Notes under the pieces: model-generated
Told to the model about the DNA's origin: nothing
What the model saw: the letters and a program-made list of their open reading frames with translations, nothing else
Database searches by the model: none
Assembly: GCA_018831195.1 (NCBI GenBank)
Contig: JAHJDP010000032.1
Location: 95,094-159,093, forward strand
DNA from: Candidatus Eisenbacteria bacterium
Lineage (GTDB): Bacteria; Eisenbacteria; RBG-16-71-46; CAIMUX01; JAHJDP01
Length of the DNA: 64,000 nucleotides
Direction: 5' to 3'
Position numbers and translations under genes: made by a program
Shown: positions 42,610 through 51,390 of the stretch, in pieces
How positions within the stretch are numbered: the first letter of the stretch is position 1
Layout: the number at the start of each line of letters is the position of its first letter

Positions 42610-44691
42610 CTATTCCAATATCAGAAACTTGCCGACTTGTGTTTTCCCCGTGTTGTGATCCTTCACGGAGAAAAGGTAAAGGCCTGTGGCGATGCCCTGA
42701 TCGTTCTTTGAGATCAGATCCCATGCCGCCATACCGCCTGAGAGGATCGGAAGATCACGATCGGGATCCCTTGGGTCGGTCGGATCAAAAATTCCGCGGA
42801 TCTCCTGAGCATTGTAGGTGCCGCCGTCGAAGTCGATCGTATCGACAAGATCGCCGGCCAGCGTGGTGATACGAATCGTACAACGGCTGGGGAGATTGAT
42901 AAACCAGAGGTAGCGGTCCCGGGAGAGGGGGCCGTCCCACACGGCATCTCCCCGGTATGGATTAGGGAAAACAATGACATTGTTCGCTGTTCCCGTTTCA
43001 TCCGCTGAACGGGCGCCGGGTATGACCATGGTTCTGTTTTGTGACGTCCCACTCTCGAGCGATGCCACCTCAGGGGTTCCGGTATCAAAAGAAGTGAGCG
43101 CCACCCAATATTTAAATCCGTCCCGGACCTCTGTGATGTCATAAGCGTAGGTGTAGGTCAGCGTGTCCTCGCCGTTGATGACGACGATAGGATCGGCCAC
43201 GATTTCGTCTAGACTGGTATTGTAAAAGACAGAATCGACGAGATCGAATTCCCTCACCCGTTTAAAATCGCTCATTTCCTTGGTTTCACTCACATAGATC
43301 CGATACCCCTCAAAATCCTCCGTGGCGGTCTTGGGATCGATGAACGATTCAGGGATATCGGTCCACCGCAGCGTGATGCGGTTGCGATTGGGGATGACCC
43401 AAAGGTCGGGGGATGGAGGAGGGACGGGAATATTAAAATTGAGATCGAATGCCGTTTGAGCCCACTTTGCGTTAAAAGCGAGATCTTCCGCGGCCGAGCG
43501 TCCCTCATGGGGGACGGGCTCGCCACCGATCAGGGCGAAAGATACGGTGACCGTATCCCCATAATCCAGAATGAAGCGTTCCCCGCCGCCGAGGGAGTCG
43601 GGCCAATGACCCGCAGCGAATCCGAGGGGCCCTACGGAGAGGGTTGAAACGGGGTCATGATTCGGCGCTTCGACCTGTGAGGTTGCATCAATCGAACCGT
43701 TGGAAAGGGTTTGGTATCGTTCCACATCGACATCGGGAGTGCCGGGGAGGTTGCCGTTTGGATCCCAATCCCACCAGTTGAAAGAGACCCTCTTTGTCGA
43801 GACGGTATCTTGCTCGGTCGGCCCCCGGATGCCGAGGAGCTTCAGCCCGGCCCAGGATGGGCAGTTGCCGTTATCAAGGTTATAGTGATGCTCGGAAAAG
43901 AGCCTCAATGAATCGACATAGGCAATATCTTTTTTCTTGAACCATCCGCTGGGTGGCCACTCTGAATGGCCGTCTTTCCAGCCCGAGGTGAACTCGGCGT
44001 AGAACCCCATATAGAGGTCATAGATGGGAAGAATCGGATCCACGTTGATGATCTTGAAATTGACGAGAATGATCGCGTCAAAGGGCTCGAAGGAAAATTG
44101 TAGAACCTCTTGCTCGATCTTGATACCCAGCGGTTTGTGATACTCACTGGCATGTCCATGCCGGTCGAAGTAGGTGGCGATGAGATCCTGCTCGCTCTTG
44201 GCGTCCCGGCTGAAATAGCGGCTATTCGGAAGGATCGACTTCTCAATAAAACCGATCGTGTCAGCAGGATAAAATTCGCTGACGGCCTCGCTGCTGAAGG
44301 AGCCGTAGGTACCGTCGGTCGTCGCCGTGGTGACCAGGGAGTCATAAACTCCGTCTTCATCCCTGCGCGGCTTGATACCGCCGACCCAGGGGCCCGCCCG
44401 GACGAGATGATCTTCCGACGATCCGAGAGGATATTCGAGGGAGGGGGAGCGGTTGGCGAGATTATTCCCGAAAAAGCCATTGTTAAAAAGCGACAGGCCG
44501 ACTTCGTTTCCCCCGGTCACAATCGAATAAACCGTTGTATCCGACGCCTGCGGCATGGGCACAGGCTCCGAGCGCGCCCACCAGGGGGCCGCATGGTCCT
44601 CATCGGCAAAAAGACCGGAGGGTTGGGTGAGGACGATGAGGAGGAAGATCGTCGGCACGATCAACACGAGTTTGGAGGTCCGGCGATCCAT
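42610..44691 (-). CDS. Large secreted protein with C-terminal FlgD-like sorting domain
   Basis: About 693 residues from ATG 44691; GGGGGAAG lies close upstream. The signal peptide is KLVLIVPTIFLLIVLTQPSG. A long beta-rich body contains fibronectin-like segments (YRIYVSETKEMSDFKRVREF). The end is the typical sorting domain with FPNPYRGDAVWDGP, then FINLPSRCTIRITTLAGDLV and ending with GLYLFSVKDHN and KFLILE. The PNPYRGD start of this domain is common in KSB1/Eisenbacteria proteins by my recollection. It sits between the propeller lipoprotein and the 41077 lipoprotein, consistent with a surface complex. Confidence 0.75.
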   Translation of the reverse strand: MDRRTSKLVLIVPTIFLLIVLTQPSGLFADEDHAAPWWARSEPVPMPQASDTTVYSIVTGGNEVGLSLFNNGFFGNNLANRSPSLEYPLGSSEDHLVRAGPWVGGIKPRRDEDGVYDSLVTTATTDGTYGSFSSEAVSEFYPADTIGFIEKSILPNSRYFSRDAKSEQDLIATYFDRHGHASEYHKPLGIKIEQEVLQFSFEPFDAIILVNFKIINVDPILPIYDLYMGFYAEFTSGWKDGHSEWPPSGWFKKKDIAYVDSLRLFSEHHYNLDNGNCPSWAGLKLLGIRGPTEQDTVSTKRVSFNWWDWDPNGNLPGTPDVDVERYQTLSNGSIDATSQVEAPNHDPVSTLSVGPLGFAAGHWPDSLGGGERFILDYGDTVTVSFALIGGEPVPHEGRSAAEDLAFNAKWAQTAFDLNFNIPVPPPSPDLWVIPNRNRITLRWTDIPESFIDPKTATEDFEGYRIYVSETKEMSDFKRVREFDLVDSVFYNTSLDEIVADPIVVINGEDTLTYTYAYDITEVRDGFKYWVALTSFDTGTPEVASLESGTSQNRTMVIPGARSADETGTANNVIVFPNPYRGDAVWDGPLSRDRYLWFINLPSRCTIRITTLAGDLVDTIDFDGGTYNAQEIRGIFDPTDPRDPDRDLPILSGGMAAWDLISKNDQGIATGLYLFSVKDHNTGKTQVGKFLILE

Positions 44692-44773
44692 TCTTCCCCC
44701 GCGGCGGTGGTGGTTTTCTTTTAGCTTTTCACTGTGATTAAAAACCATAATTAACTACCATATTTAAGTGCCA

Positions 44774-45784
44774 TTATTGACTCACAAGTTGCAGGACAAC
44801 GACCCGGTTCCCCAGCGGATCCGATACGTATACAAAATCGGCATCCAGATCATTCCATGATGCGACAAAGCTCGGCGCTATGATGGGGAAGTTCAGATCG
44901 ATTTTTGTGGCCGTATAGACCGTGTCTTCAAAGGCCCCGGTGGTCAGAAATTTCAGCACCCGTGTGCAGGTGAGGGTGTCGTTTTTGACCTGCGTGTCCG
45001 CAACAAAGATGAACTCGGCATTTGGATCAGCGGCGACGTCGAAGGGGGCCAGTAGATCGACATCGAGCCCGATCGGTCTTGAGAAGAGCGCGATGTTTGT
45101 CGTATCGGGATCCAGCCGCTGCACCCAGTTTTTCTCGGTGTCCGCAACGATGACCATATCACCATTATGATCCAAGCCGTGCGGTGCGATGACGTAGCCG
45201 GAACCGGTGCCGCGATCGGAGAGCAGCCGTTTGAAATGTCCTTGGTCGTCATAGACAAGAATGCTGTCGCGCGTGGCATCCGCGATATAGACATTGAGAT
45301 ACGCATCAGCGGTGAGACCGGAGAATTCAACCCAGGTGGAATCAGTAAAGGTGTGAACCGGATCGCCGCCGAGATAGAAATATCTCTTGATCGTCATATC
45401 GCCCTTGTCGGCGACGATAACGAAGGTGGAATCGCGTTTGGCGATGGCGATGCGCACCGGTTGGATCAATCCGTTGAAGGGCTCGATGACCGTCGCCGGA
45501 GCGACGTCTTTCCGGTAGCTCAAATAGGCGGAGAGTTCTGATTCGTTTTGGATAACAAAAATGTAGGATCCGCGCACCGCGATATCGGTGGGGGCCTCCA
45601 TCGGCCAGATGGTGAAGAGATTGTAGGTTCCAGGCTCCGGCAGGCGGCCGGGCTCGGGCTGAGGCGGCAGGTCAAACTTTTGGCCGCATGCGGCGATGAA
45701 GATCAGGGTAAGCGCCGCCAGAATCACAGCCGGGATGCCGGATTTCAAGGACCTGGATTTATTCGACCGTTCAGCCAATGCCAT
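44774..45784 (-). CDS. Lipoprotein with NHL/beta-propeller-like repeats
   Basis: 336 residues. After a signal peptide (IPAVILAALTLIFIAAC) Cys33 is the predicted lipidation site. The body is a series of blade-like repeats with aligned short strands: PTDIAVRGSYIFVIQNESEL, DSTFVIVADKGDMTI, LNVYIADATRDSILVYDDQG, HNGDMVIVADTEKNWVQRLD and DFVYVSDPLGNRVVVLQ. That is the style of NHL propellers. No enzyme motif is visible, so a binding or scaffold role is likely. It lies between the PorV-like gene and the large sorting-tagged gene. Confidence 0.78.
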   Translation of the reverse strand: MALAERSNKSRSLKSGIPAVILAALTLIFIAACGQKFDLPPQPEPGRLPEPGTYNLFTIWPMEAPTDIAVRGSYIFVIQNESELSAYLSYRKDVAPATVIEPFNGLIQPVRIAIAKRDSTFVIVADKGDMTIKRYFYLGGDPVHTFTDSTWVEFSGLTADAYLNVYIADATRDSILVYDDQGHFKRLLSDRGTGSGYVIAPHGLDHNGDMVIVADTEKNWVQRLDPDTTNIALFSRPIGLDVDLLAPFDVAADPNAEFIFVADTQVKNDTLTCTRVLKFLTTGAFEDTVYTATKIDLNFPIIAPSFVASWNDLDADFVYVSDPLGNRVVVLQLVSQ

Positions 45785-45791
45785 ACATTCC

Positions 45792-46814
45792 TCAGAAGTT
45801 AAACGTTAAACTCCAGTGATGAACATCTCCAAGGTAATCGCCGTCGCTATAGGCGTAGTCGAGCGCCAATGGATTTCCTCCCACTTCGGTTTTCAGGCCG
45901 CCGCCCAATCCGAGCCGGAACACGTCACTATTGAAATTATATCCGGCTCTCAGTGTTAGAATGTTTCCGTATCCGTATTCCATCCCCCCGATAAATGTCT
46001 CTTCATTGTCGGCATGGTTCTGGATTTCCGTCACCATCCAGAGGACCTGATCATTCCGCCGCCAGGTGTCGATGGCGAAGCTGAGTCGGAAGAGGGTGGG
46101 AGCGGAAAAGGCGGCATATCTTATCTCTGTGCCCTGCGTACTGCTGACATAAGATCCGCCGGGCCGGAGGTCTCCACCGAAATTATTGATTGAAAAGGCG
46201 AGTCTGGCGGCTCGAAATCCCAGCCGGTAGATATTCCCGGCGTCGAAGAGGACGGCATTGATCGAAGGGCCGCCGATTTCGGTTCCCAGGTTCTCCCGAA
46301 AATACCGGATGCCGACACCAATGGTGAGCCGGTCGGTGAAGTGCCGTGACATGCTGAGACCCGCAACCCAGTCGGAGAAGGAGAACTCACGCCCATCAAT
46401 GCCGAGGGGATTGAACTCCGTTGTCTCAGTCATGGTTGTATGCATACCAGCGCCAAAAATAGCGAGATGCATATCCAATCCCCGGTGATAATGCGAATAG
46501 ACGGCGGAAGTGATGGTCAGGTCGGCCGGCCATTGTACAAAACCGACGGCGACGCCGGAACCTTCTTGGAGGCTTAGACCGGCCGGATTGATAAAGACGG
46601 CCTCCGGTCCCGTGACCAGGGCGGCATAGGCTCCTCCGAGGGCTGCGCCGCGGGCGGAGAAAGGTATCTTTAAAAAGGTGCCCGATGCCGTTCCGACACG
46701 CTGGCCCCCCAAATCAGTTTGGGCTTCGAGAACCGGCACAGCGGCCATGAGCAGGGCGACAACCAGGATGGACGTTCGAAGACCATGGATGAAAGGCGAG
46801 CGGAAAGTCATCAT
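45792..46814 (-). CDS. PorV/PorQ-like outer-membrane protein (UPF0164-type)
   Basis: 340 residues with a signal peptide (ILVVALLMAAVPVLEAQ). The mature N terminus GTFLKIPFSARGAALGGAYAA is the conserved start of PorV/PorQ and UPF0164 proteins, followed by a beta-barrel ending in Phe (WSLTFNF). In type IX systems PorV shuttles cargo with a C-terminal sorting domain to the surface. It is encoded next to such a cargo protein and a TonB receptor. No gldK-N, sprA or porU gene is in the window, so a full type IX system is not demonstrated. Confidence 0.82.
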   Translation of the reverse strand: MMTFRSPFIHGLRTSILVVALLMAAVPVLEAQTDLGGQRVGTASGTFLKIPFSARGAALGGAYAALVTGPEAVFINPAGLSLQEGSGVAVGFVQWPADLTITSAVYSHYHRGLDMHLAIFGAGMHTTMTETTEFNPLGIDGREFSFSDWVAGLSMSRHFTDRLTIGVGIRYFRENLGTEIGGPSINAVLFDAGNIYRLGFRAARLAFSINNFGGDLRPGGSYVSSTQGTEIRYAAFSAPTLFRLSFAIDTWRRNDQVLWMVTEIQNHADNEETFIGGMEYGYGNILTLRAGYNFNSDVFRLGLGGGLKTEVGGNPLALDYAYSDGDYLGDVHHWSLTFNF

Positions 46815-49712
46815 TTACCACTCCATCGTCAAACCCAAACGGAAATGCCGGGGGTCGTCGAGGTATGAGGGATTGGCATACCGGCTGATGTTGGCTTGAA
46901 TGGTGCGCCGTATCCCAGTGGCCACCTCTTCCTGAGTCTGATCCGGTCCCACCTCATATCCCGCCACGTCAATCAACTCTTCATCGGAGAGGTTTAAATT
47001 CTCCGGATTCTCAAAGGGGGAGTCCAGACTGCCTTCCCCCAGCTTATATTTCTTCCCGGTAGCCCAATCGAAGCTTCTGGGCGTTCGATGATTGAAGACA
47101 TTCCATCCCTGCAGGAAGACCTCCCAGCGTTTTCCCCAGAAACTTAAGCCCTTGGTGAGGGTGAAATTCAGAGTGCTGTCAAAAGGTCCGTTTCTCGAAT
47201 ATTTTTGTCCGGATTCGAGTCCGTCTACTGTTTGCGGTGTATAGGCGCGCCCGCTGCGGATCATATAATAAATGTTCAATCCGATGTCCTTGGGCCAGGC
47301 AATGCCGAGCCACTTGGGCGGTTGCTCGTCTTCATAGAACCGGATATCGAGCCAGCCGGCGAGTTTGTGAGGCCGGTTCCACCAGAGAAAGATCTCTTCT
47401 AATTCTGTTTCGCGCGCGTCTCCGCCCGCTTCCTGGACTTGTCGCAGGGCGTTGGGGTCGGAGTTTTTTCCCTTTGACACCGAGTAAGTATAAGCGACAG
47501 AACCCGACCAGAAATTCGTCCGTCGTTTTTTCAGCTCCAATTCCAGGCCACGCGTCCGCGCATAATCGATGTTTTGATAGATGTAATAGTTGCTGCGTCC
47601 GGTTGTGCTTCCGGGAATGACGATTGTTGTCGATGTCGGGTAATCATAGATATCTTTGTTAAAGAGGGTCAGCTTGAGCGCCATGGTGTTTGTGAATTGG
47701 TGGCCCATCCCGATCTCGTATTGTACGGATACTTCGGGATTTAAATTGGGATTCCCAATGCGGGGGAAGGCTTCGCTCGACTGGCTGCCCGATTTCGCAT
47801 AGACGTAAAAATAAGCCGGTCTCTGACTGAAATGCCCGTAGTGGAAGAAGACATGATCTCTCTGTGAAATCGGATACGAGATCCCGATACGTGGAGAGAG
47901 GTGGCCCTTGAAACGCCGGCCGAAGATTCCGTTGGTGTCTTTGTAAAAATCATCCTTCAAGCCTTCGGTGATCGTGGGGCGGTTCGCTTCATTGACGAGA
48001 CGTTCGACCTGCTCGCCGGGGAACCAATAATCATATCGAAGGCCGAGTCTCGCAATAAAACCCTCATATTCCATCGCATCTTGAAGATAAAAGGCGCCGG
48101 TTGTGGGGTAGACGCGGAAGAGATCGAATTCATCACCCAGCGGCTTGCTGCAGGAGAGGGAATCGCAGACGACCGATGCGGCATTGATCGTCAAGAACTG
48201 GACTTCTTCAACCTGTGAATGGAATCCCCACTCCATCTTGTGATTAGAAGGCGTCCAGGCCCAATCGCCCGTCAAACCCCAGGTCTCAACATATTGATCC
48301 CGGTAATCGGGGGCGTCGCCGTAATCGATAAAATAGGGATCATTCTCATAATATTGGTATGGGAAATCCCGGTCTTGTGAGAGATCGTACTCGGTCCAGT
48401 GCTTGCCGGCCACATCCCGGTGTGTCGATGTAAAGAAACGGGAGAGTCTTAATGTCTGGATGGTCTTTACACCGTACGTATGCTGCCACGTGCTCGAGAA
48501 GCTGTTCTGATCATGTGTAAAAGTATAATAATGATCCAGACGATTCTTCCAAACCCAGGGATAGGTGTAGTTATTTCGATCAATATCTGCGATATCGACG
48601 TCGCCGAATCCTTCACTGAACGAAAGTGATTTTGTCAGGGTGGCGCTGACCTTGTCTTTCGGGCCGAGTTTCCAGGCCGTCTTAAAGACGCCGCGCCACG
48701 CGTTGTTGGCTCTTGGGTAAAAGAACCGGCCGTATTTAAACCCACCGAAGAAATTGTCTTCATAAGAGGAGTTGAGATAGCGTCCCGGAAGATCACCGAT
48801 ACTCGGAAGGTTCGTATCGGTCACTTCGCCGGAGATGTCGGCAAAGAAGGTGGGCGTCTCGCCGCCCAGCCCGAAGAGGTTCTGGATCCCTTGAAGAATG
48901 AGATTGGGGCCGCTGAGTTGGAACTCACCGTGATCGGTTTCCCAGTCGGAGATGACATGATCGGTCTCGTAATGGAAGGAACCGTGCCAATCCTCGGTGC
49001 CGTCTTTTAAACGCGTCTCGATAACACCGGAAAGGGCTTCGCCGTACTTTGCATTGAATCCACCGGTGATGATATCGACCTCGGCGACGCTCCGGGCCGA
49101 AATCGATCCTGATTCGGAATTGCCGGAGAGGACATCCTTCATCCGCACACCGTCGACGATGAGGATCGTCTCATCGGACCGGCCGCCGCGAATATGAAGC
49201 CGGCCGCGATCTTCGGTGATCCCAGGTTGTTGTTCGACGACGCTATTCAGCGTTGTTTCCAGGGTCAGGTTCTTCAGCTCTTCAGCATTAAAAGAGCGGA
49301 CGGTAGAGGTCTTATCGACCTCAACGAGGGGCCGTTCTGCGCGAACCTCGACCGTCTTTAACTCCTGTGCCTCGGGCACGAGCTTGAAATCGGCATCAAC
49401 GGTCCGGTCGACTTCAACAACAACCTCGATAGACATAAGGGTATAACCGATATAGCTGGCGCGAACTTCCTGCGGCCCCGGCGGAACCCCGTTGATGAGG
49501 AATGATCCGTCGGCCTGGCTCACAGCTCCGCGACCGGTGCCGACCGCGACAACATTGGCGTAGGGAAGCGGCTTACCGGTTTCATTGTCAAAAACGGTGC
49601 CCGCGATCTGCCCGGTATCCTGCGCCTGGACCTGCAGAGGGTGGCATAGAAATAAGATTCCCAACAAGAGCAGCAAACCCAGCCGGGAGCATGGGGGGGC
49701 TAATTTATACAT
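46815..49712 (-). CDS. TonB-dependent receptor with N-terminal carboxypeptidase-like domain
   Basis: About 965 residues. The start is uncertain: ATG 49712 is a reasonable choice, TTG 49733 has a GGAGG at short spacing, and the frame is open to 49769. After the signal (LGLLLLLGILFLCHPLQVQA) comes a CarboxypepD_reg-like domain (GQIAGTVFDNETGKPLPYAN), then a plug domain (VVEQQPGITEDRGRLHIRGG) containing ILIVDGVRMKDVL, and a barrel with GGFNAKYGEALSGVIE. SusC-like proteins share this layout, but no SusD-like partner is adjacent, and the ligand is unknown. It is the first gene of a five-gene operon on the minus strand. Confidence 0.9.
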   Translation of the reverse strand: MYKLAPPCSRLGLLLLLGILFLCHPLQVQAQDTGQIAGTVFDNETGKPLPYANVVAVGTGRGAVSQADGSFLINGVPPGPQEVRASYIGYTLMSIEVVVEVDRTVDADFKLVPEAQELKTVEVRAERPLVEVDKTSTVRSFNAEELKNLTLETTLNSVVEQQPGITEDRGRLHIRGGRSDETILIVDGVRMKDVLSGNSESGSISARSVAEVDIITGGFNAKYGEALSGVIETRLKDGTEDWHGSFHYETDHVISDWETDHGEFQLSGPNLILQGIQNLFGLGGETPTFFADISGEVTDTNLPSIGDLPGRYLNSSYEDNFFGGFKYGRFFYPRANNAWRGVFKTAWKLGPKDKVSATLTKSLSFSEGFGDVDIADIDRNNYTYPWVWKNRLDHYYTFTHDQNSFSSTWQHTYGVKTIQTLRLSRFFTSTHRDVAGKHWTEYDLSQDRDFPYQYYENDPYFIDYGDAPDYRDQYVETWGLTGDWAWTPSNHKMEWGFHSQVEEVQFLTINAASVVCDSLSCSKPLGDEFDLFRVYPTTGAFYLQDAMEYEGFIARLGLRYDYWFPGEQVERLVNEANRPTITEGLKDDFYKDTNGIFGRRFKGHLSPRIGISYPISQRDHVFFHYGHFSQRPAYFYVYAKSGSQSSEAFPRIGNPNLNPEVSVQYEIGMGHQFTNTMALKLTLFNKDIYDYPTSTTIVIPGSTTGRSNYYIYQNIDYARTRGLELELKKRRTNFWSGSVAYTYSVSKGKNSDPNALRQVQEAGGDARETELEEIFLWWNRPHKLAGWLDIRFYEDEQPPKWLGIAWPKDIGLNIYYMIRSGRAYTPQTVDGLESGQKYSRNGPFDSTLNFTLTKGLSFWGKRWEVFLQGWNVFNHRTPRSFDWATGKKYKLGEGSLDSPFENPENLNLSDEELIDVAGYEVGPDQTQEEVATGIRRTIQANISRYANPSYLDDPRHFRLGLTMEW

Positions 49713-49853
49713 CCGATTTTTCGGCGTTCTCAAGAGACCTCCATGTGTCTCTGAAAAGGGCTCCGACACGCAAAGCTTTAAAACTGACTCTGGGCGCTCA
49801 ATCTAACAGAAGGTGATATTCAACGGCAAGGATTGTTTGCTCGTGGGCCAAGT

Positions 49854-50747
49854 TTATCGCGAATCCCCGTTTCCCGACACAATCCGTATACTCGCGCTGG
49901 CGCCGATCCTTGTGGCGCCGGCTGTTATCATCTTCTCAGCAGTTTCCTTGTCACGGATGCCACCCGCCGCCTTGATCCCCATCGAGGGACCGACAACATC
50001 CCGCATCAGGCGGATATCATCCAGCGTCGCACCTCCGGGTCCGAACCCTGTGGACGTCTTGACGAATGCGGCGCCTTCCTCTTTGGCGATCTGGCAGGCG
50101 GTTCGCTTTTCCGATGTCGTGAGATAGGCCATCTCTAGAATGACCTTTGTGAGATTGGGAGGGGGGACCACTCTCACAACACTGCGGATATCTTCTCGTA
50201 CTTGTTCCCATCGACCCGATTTCGCCGCGCCGATCGGGATGACCATGTCGATCTCCCGGGCGCCCCGGCCGAGGGCGAGTTGTGCCTCAAAAGCTTTGAC
50301 TTCCGATTCATTCGCGCCGTGCGGAAAGCCGACCACGGTGCAAACCGCGACCGGCGATCCTTCGAGGGCGCGGGCGCAGAGACGGACATAGCGGGGTTGG
50401 ACGCAGACAGAGGCAAACCGGTAGGTGCGGGCCTCTTCACAGAGACGGAGGATCTCATCTTCGGTGGCGTCGGGTTTTAGGATCGTGTGATCGATCATCG
50501 GGGCGATATTTTGGGGGACCGGTCCCATCCCCAAACGGCCTCCGACCCGATCGACACCCTGCGAGGCGAGAAAAGAGGTCTTCTCCATACACTCGCTGGC
50601 GCAAAATCCGACGGATGTACAATCCGAGCAGAGCGCGCTTGATTCCGCCAGACTCTGGGATTCCGGCTCCTGGAGTTTTCTCAAGACCTCTTGAGTGATG
50701 GTCTCAAGCAGTCCTGCCGGAATGGAGGGTGTCAAGCGGTTGTCCAT
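49854..50747 (-). CDS. deoC: Deoxyribose-phosphate aldolase with N-terminal helix and Cys cluster
   Basis: 297 residues from ATG 50747, which has AGAGGA about 9 bases upstream; an ATG at 50771 has no Shine-Dalgarno. The aldolase core begins near residue 83, after an unusual extension. Key residues are present: Asp167 in REIDMVIPIG, the Schiff-base Lys230 in FVKTSTGFGPGG, and Lys259 in IKAAGGIRD. The first part contains an amphipathic helix (residues 12-26, LLETITQEVLRKLQ) like microcompartment encapsulation peptides, and a Cys cluster at 40, 43, 49 and 53 (CSDCTSVGFCASEC), possibly a metal site. Ends the operon containing rpiB2 and the deaminase. Confidence 0.93.
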   Translation of the reverse strand: MDNRLTPSIPAGLLETITQEVLRKLQEPESQSLAESSALCSDCTSVGFCASECMEKTSFLASQGVDRVGGRLGMGPVPQNIAPMIDHTILKPDATEDEILRLCEEARTYRFASVCVQPRYVRLCARALEGSPVAVCTVVGFPHGANESEVKAFEAQLALGRGAREIDMVIPIGAAKSGRWEQVREDIRSVVRVVPPPNLTKVILEMAYLTTSEKRTACQIAKEEGAAFVKTSTGFGPGGATLDDIRLMRDVVGPSMGIKAAGGIRDKETAEKMITAGATRIGASASIRIVSGNGDSR

Positions 50748-50781
50748 GAGACTGATTCCTCTTAAGGCCATCTGCCAAAAT

Positions 50782-51351
50782 CTATTGCGGATAGGTTTCC
50801 GGTGGGGTGCTTGCGCGATTTCCCTTCGGATCGAGTTTGCGAATCTTTTCTACCCGCCGGGCGTGGCGCCCGCCGGCGAAGGGCGTCTTGAGCCAGACAC
50901 GAACAAGACGCCGGGCCTCGCCTGAGGAAACGACATTAGACCCGAGAACCAAAAGATTGGCGTCATTGTGCTCCCGGCTGTTGCGAACGGTGAAGAGATC
51001 AAAACCAGGAGCGGCAAGAACACCCGGTATCCGGTTGCAGACCATGGTCGATCCGACACCGGCGCCGTCAATCATGATGCCCCGCGGGCAACGGCCCTCG
51101 GAGACGGAGCGGGCGACCTTCTCCGCGATATCGGGATAATCGACCGATTCTTCGCTGAAGGTCCCGCAATCGAGCGGTTCCATTTCCAATTCCTCGGTGA
51201 GAAAGCGGATCAGCGATCGTTTCAGCTGGAAGCCGGCATGATCGGAGCCGATGGCGATGAGACGGGCCGGGGGCGCCACGGAGCCGGATTGGACTTCTTT
51301 CAGCACCTCAGTGACGACATCCTCGATGATGCGCTGGATCCTATCCGTCAT
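50782..51351 (-). CDS. RpiB/LacA-family sugar-phosphate isomerase with N-terminal helix, missing the usual Cys
   Basis: 189 residues from ATG 51351, preceded by GGAAGGA at 7 bases; a start at 51390 is open but less supported. Residues 3-22 (DRIQRIIEDVVTEVLKEVQS) form an amphipathic helix, then a short linker, then the RpiB fold from residue 30: GSDHAGFQLKRSL, DYPDIAEKVA, SREHNDANLLVLG and GGRHARRVEKI. The catalytic-loop position that is Cys in E. coli RpiB and in the paralogue at 24924 reads IMIDGAGVG, with Asp95. Isomerase activity may therefore be altered, or the enzyme may act on a different sugar phosphate. It lies between the deaminase and deoC. Confidence 0.82.
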   Translation of the reverse strand: MTDRIQRIIEDVVTEVLKEVQSGSVAPPARLIAIGSDHAGFQLKRSLIRFLTEELEMEPLDCGTFSEESVDYPDIAEKVARSVSEGRCPRGIMIDGAGVGSTMVCNRIPGVLAAPGFDLFTVRNSREHNDANLLVLGSNVVSSGEARRLVRVWLKTPFAGGRHARRVEKIRKLDPKGNRASTPPETYPQ

Positions 51352-51390
51352 GAGACATCCTTCCATCGCCGCTGGGCTCGGCGGCCGCAA

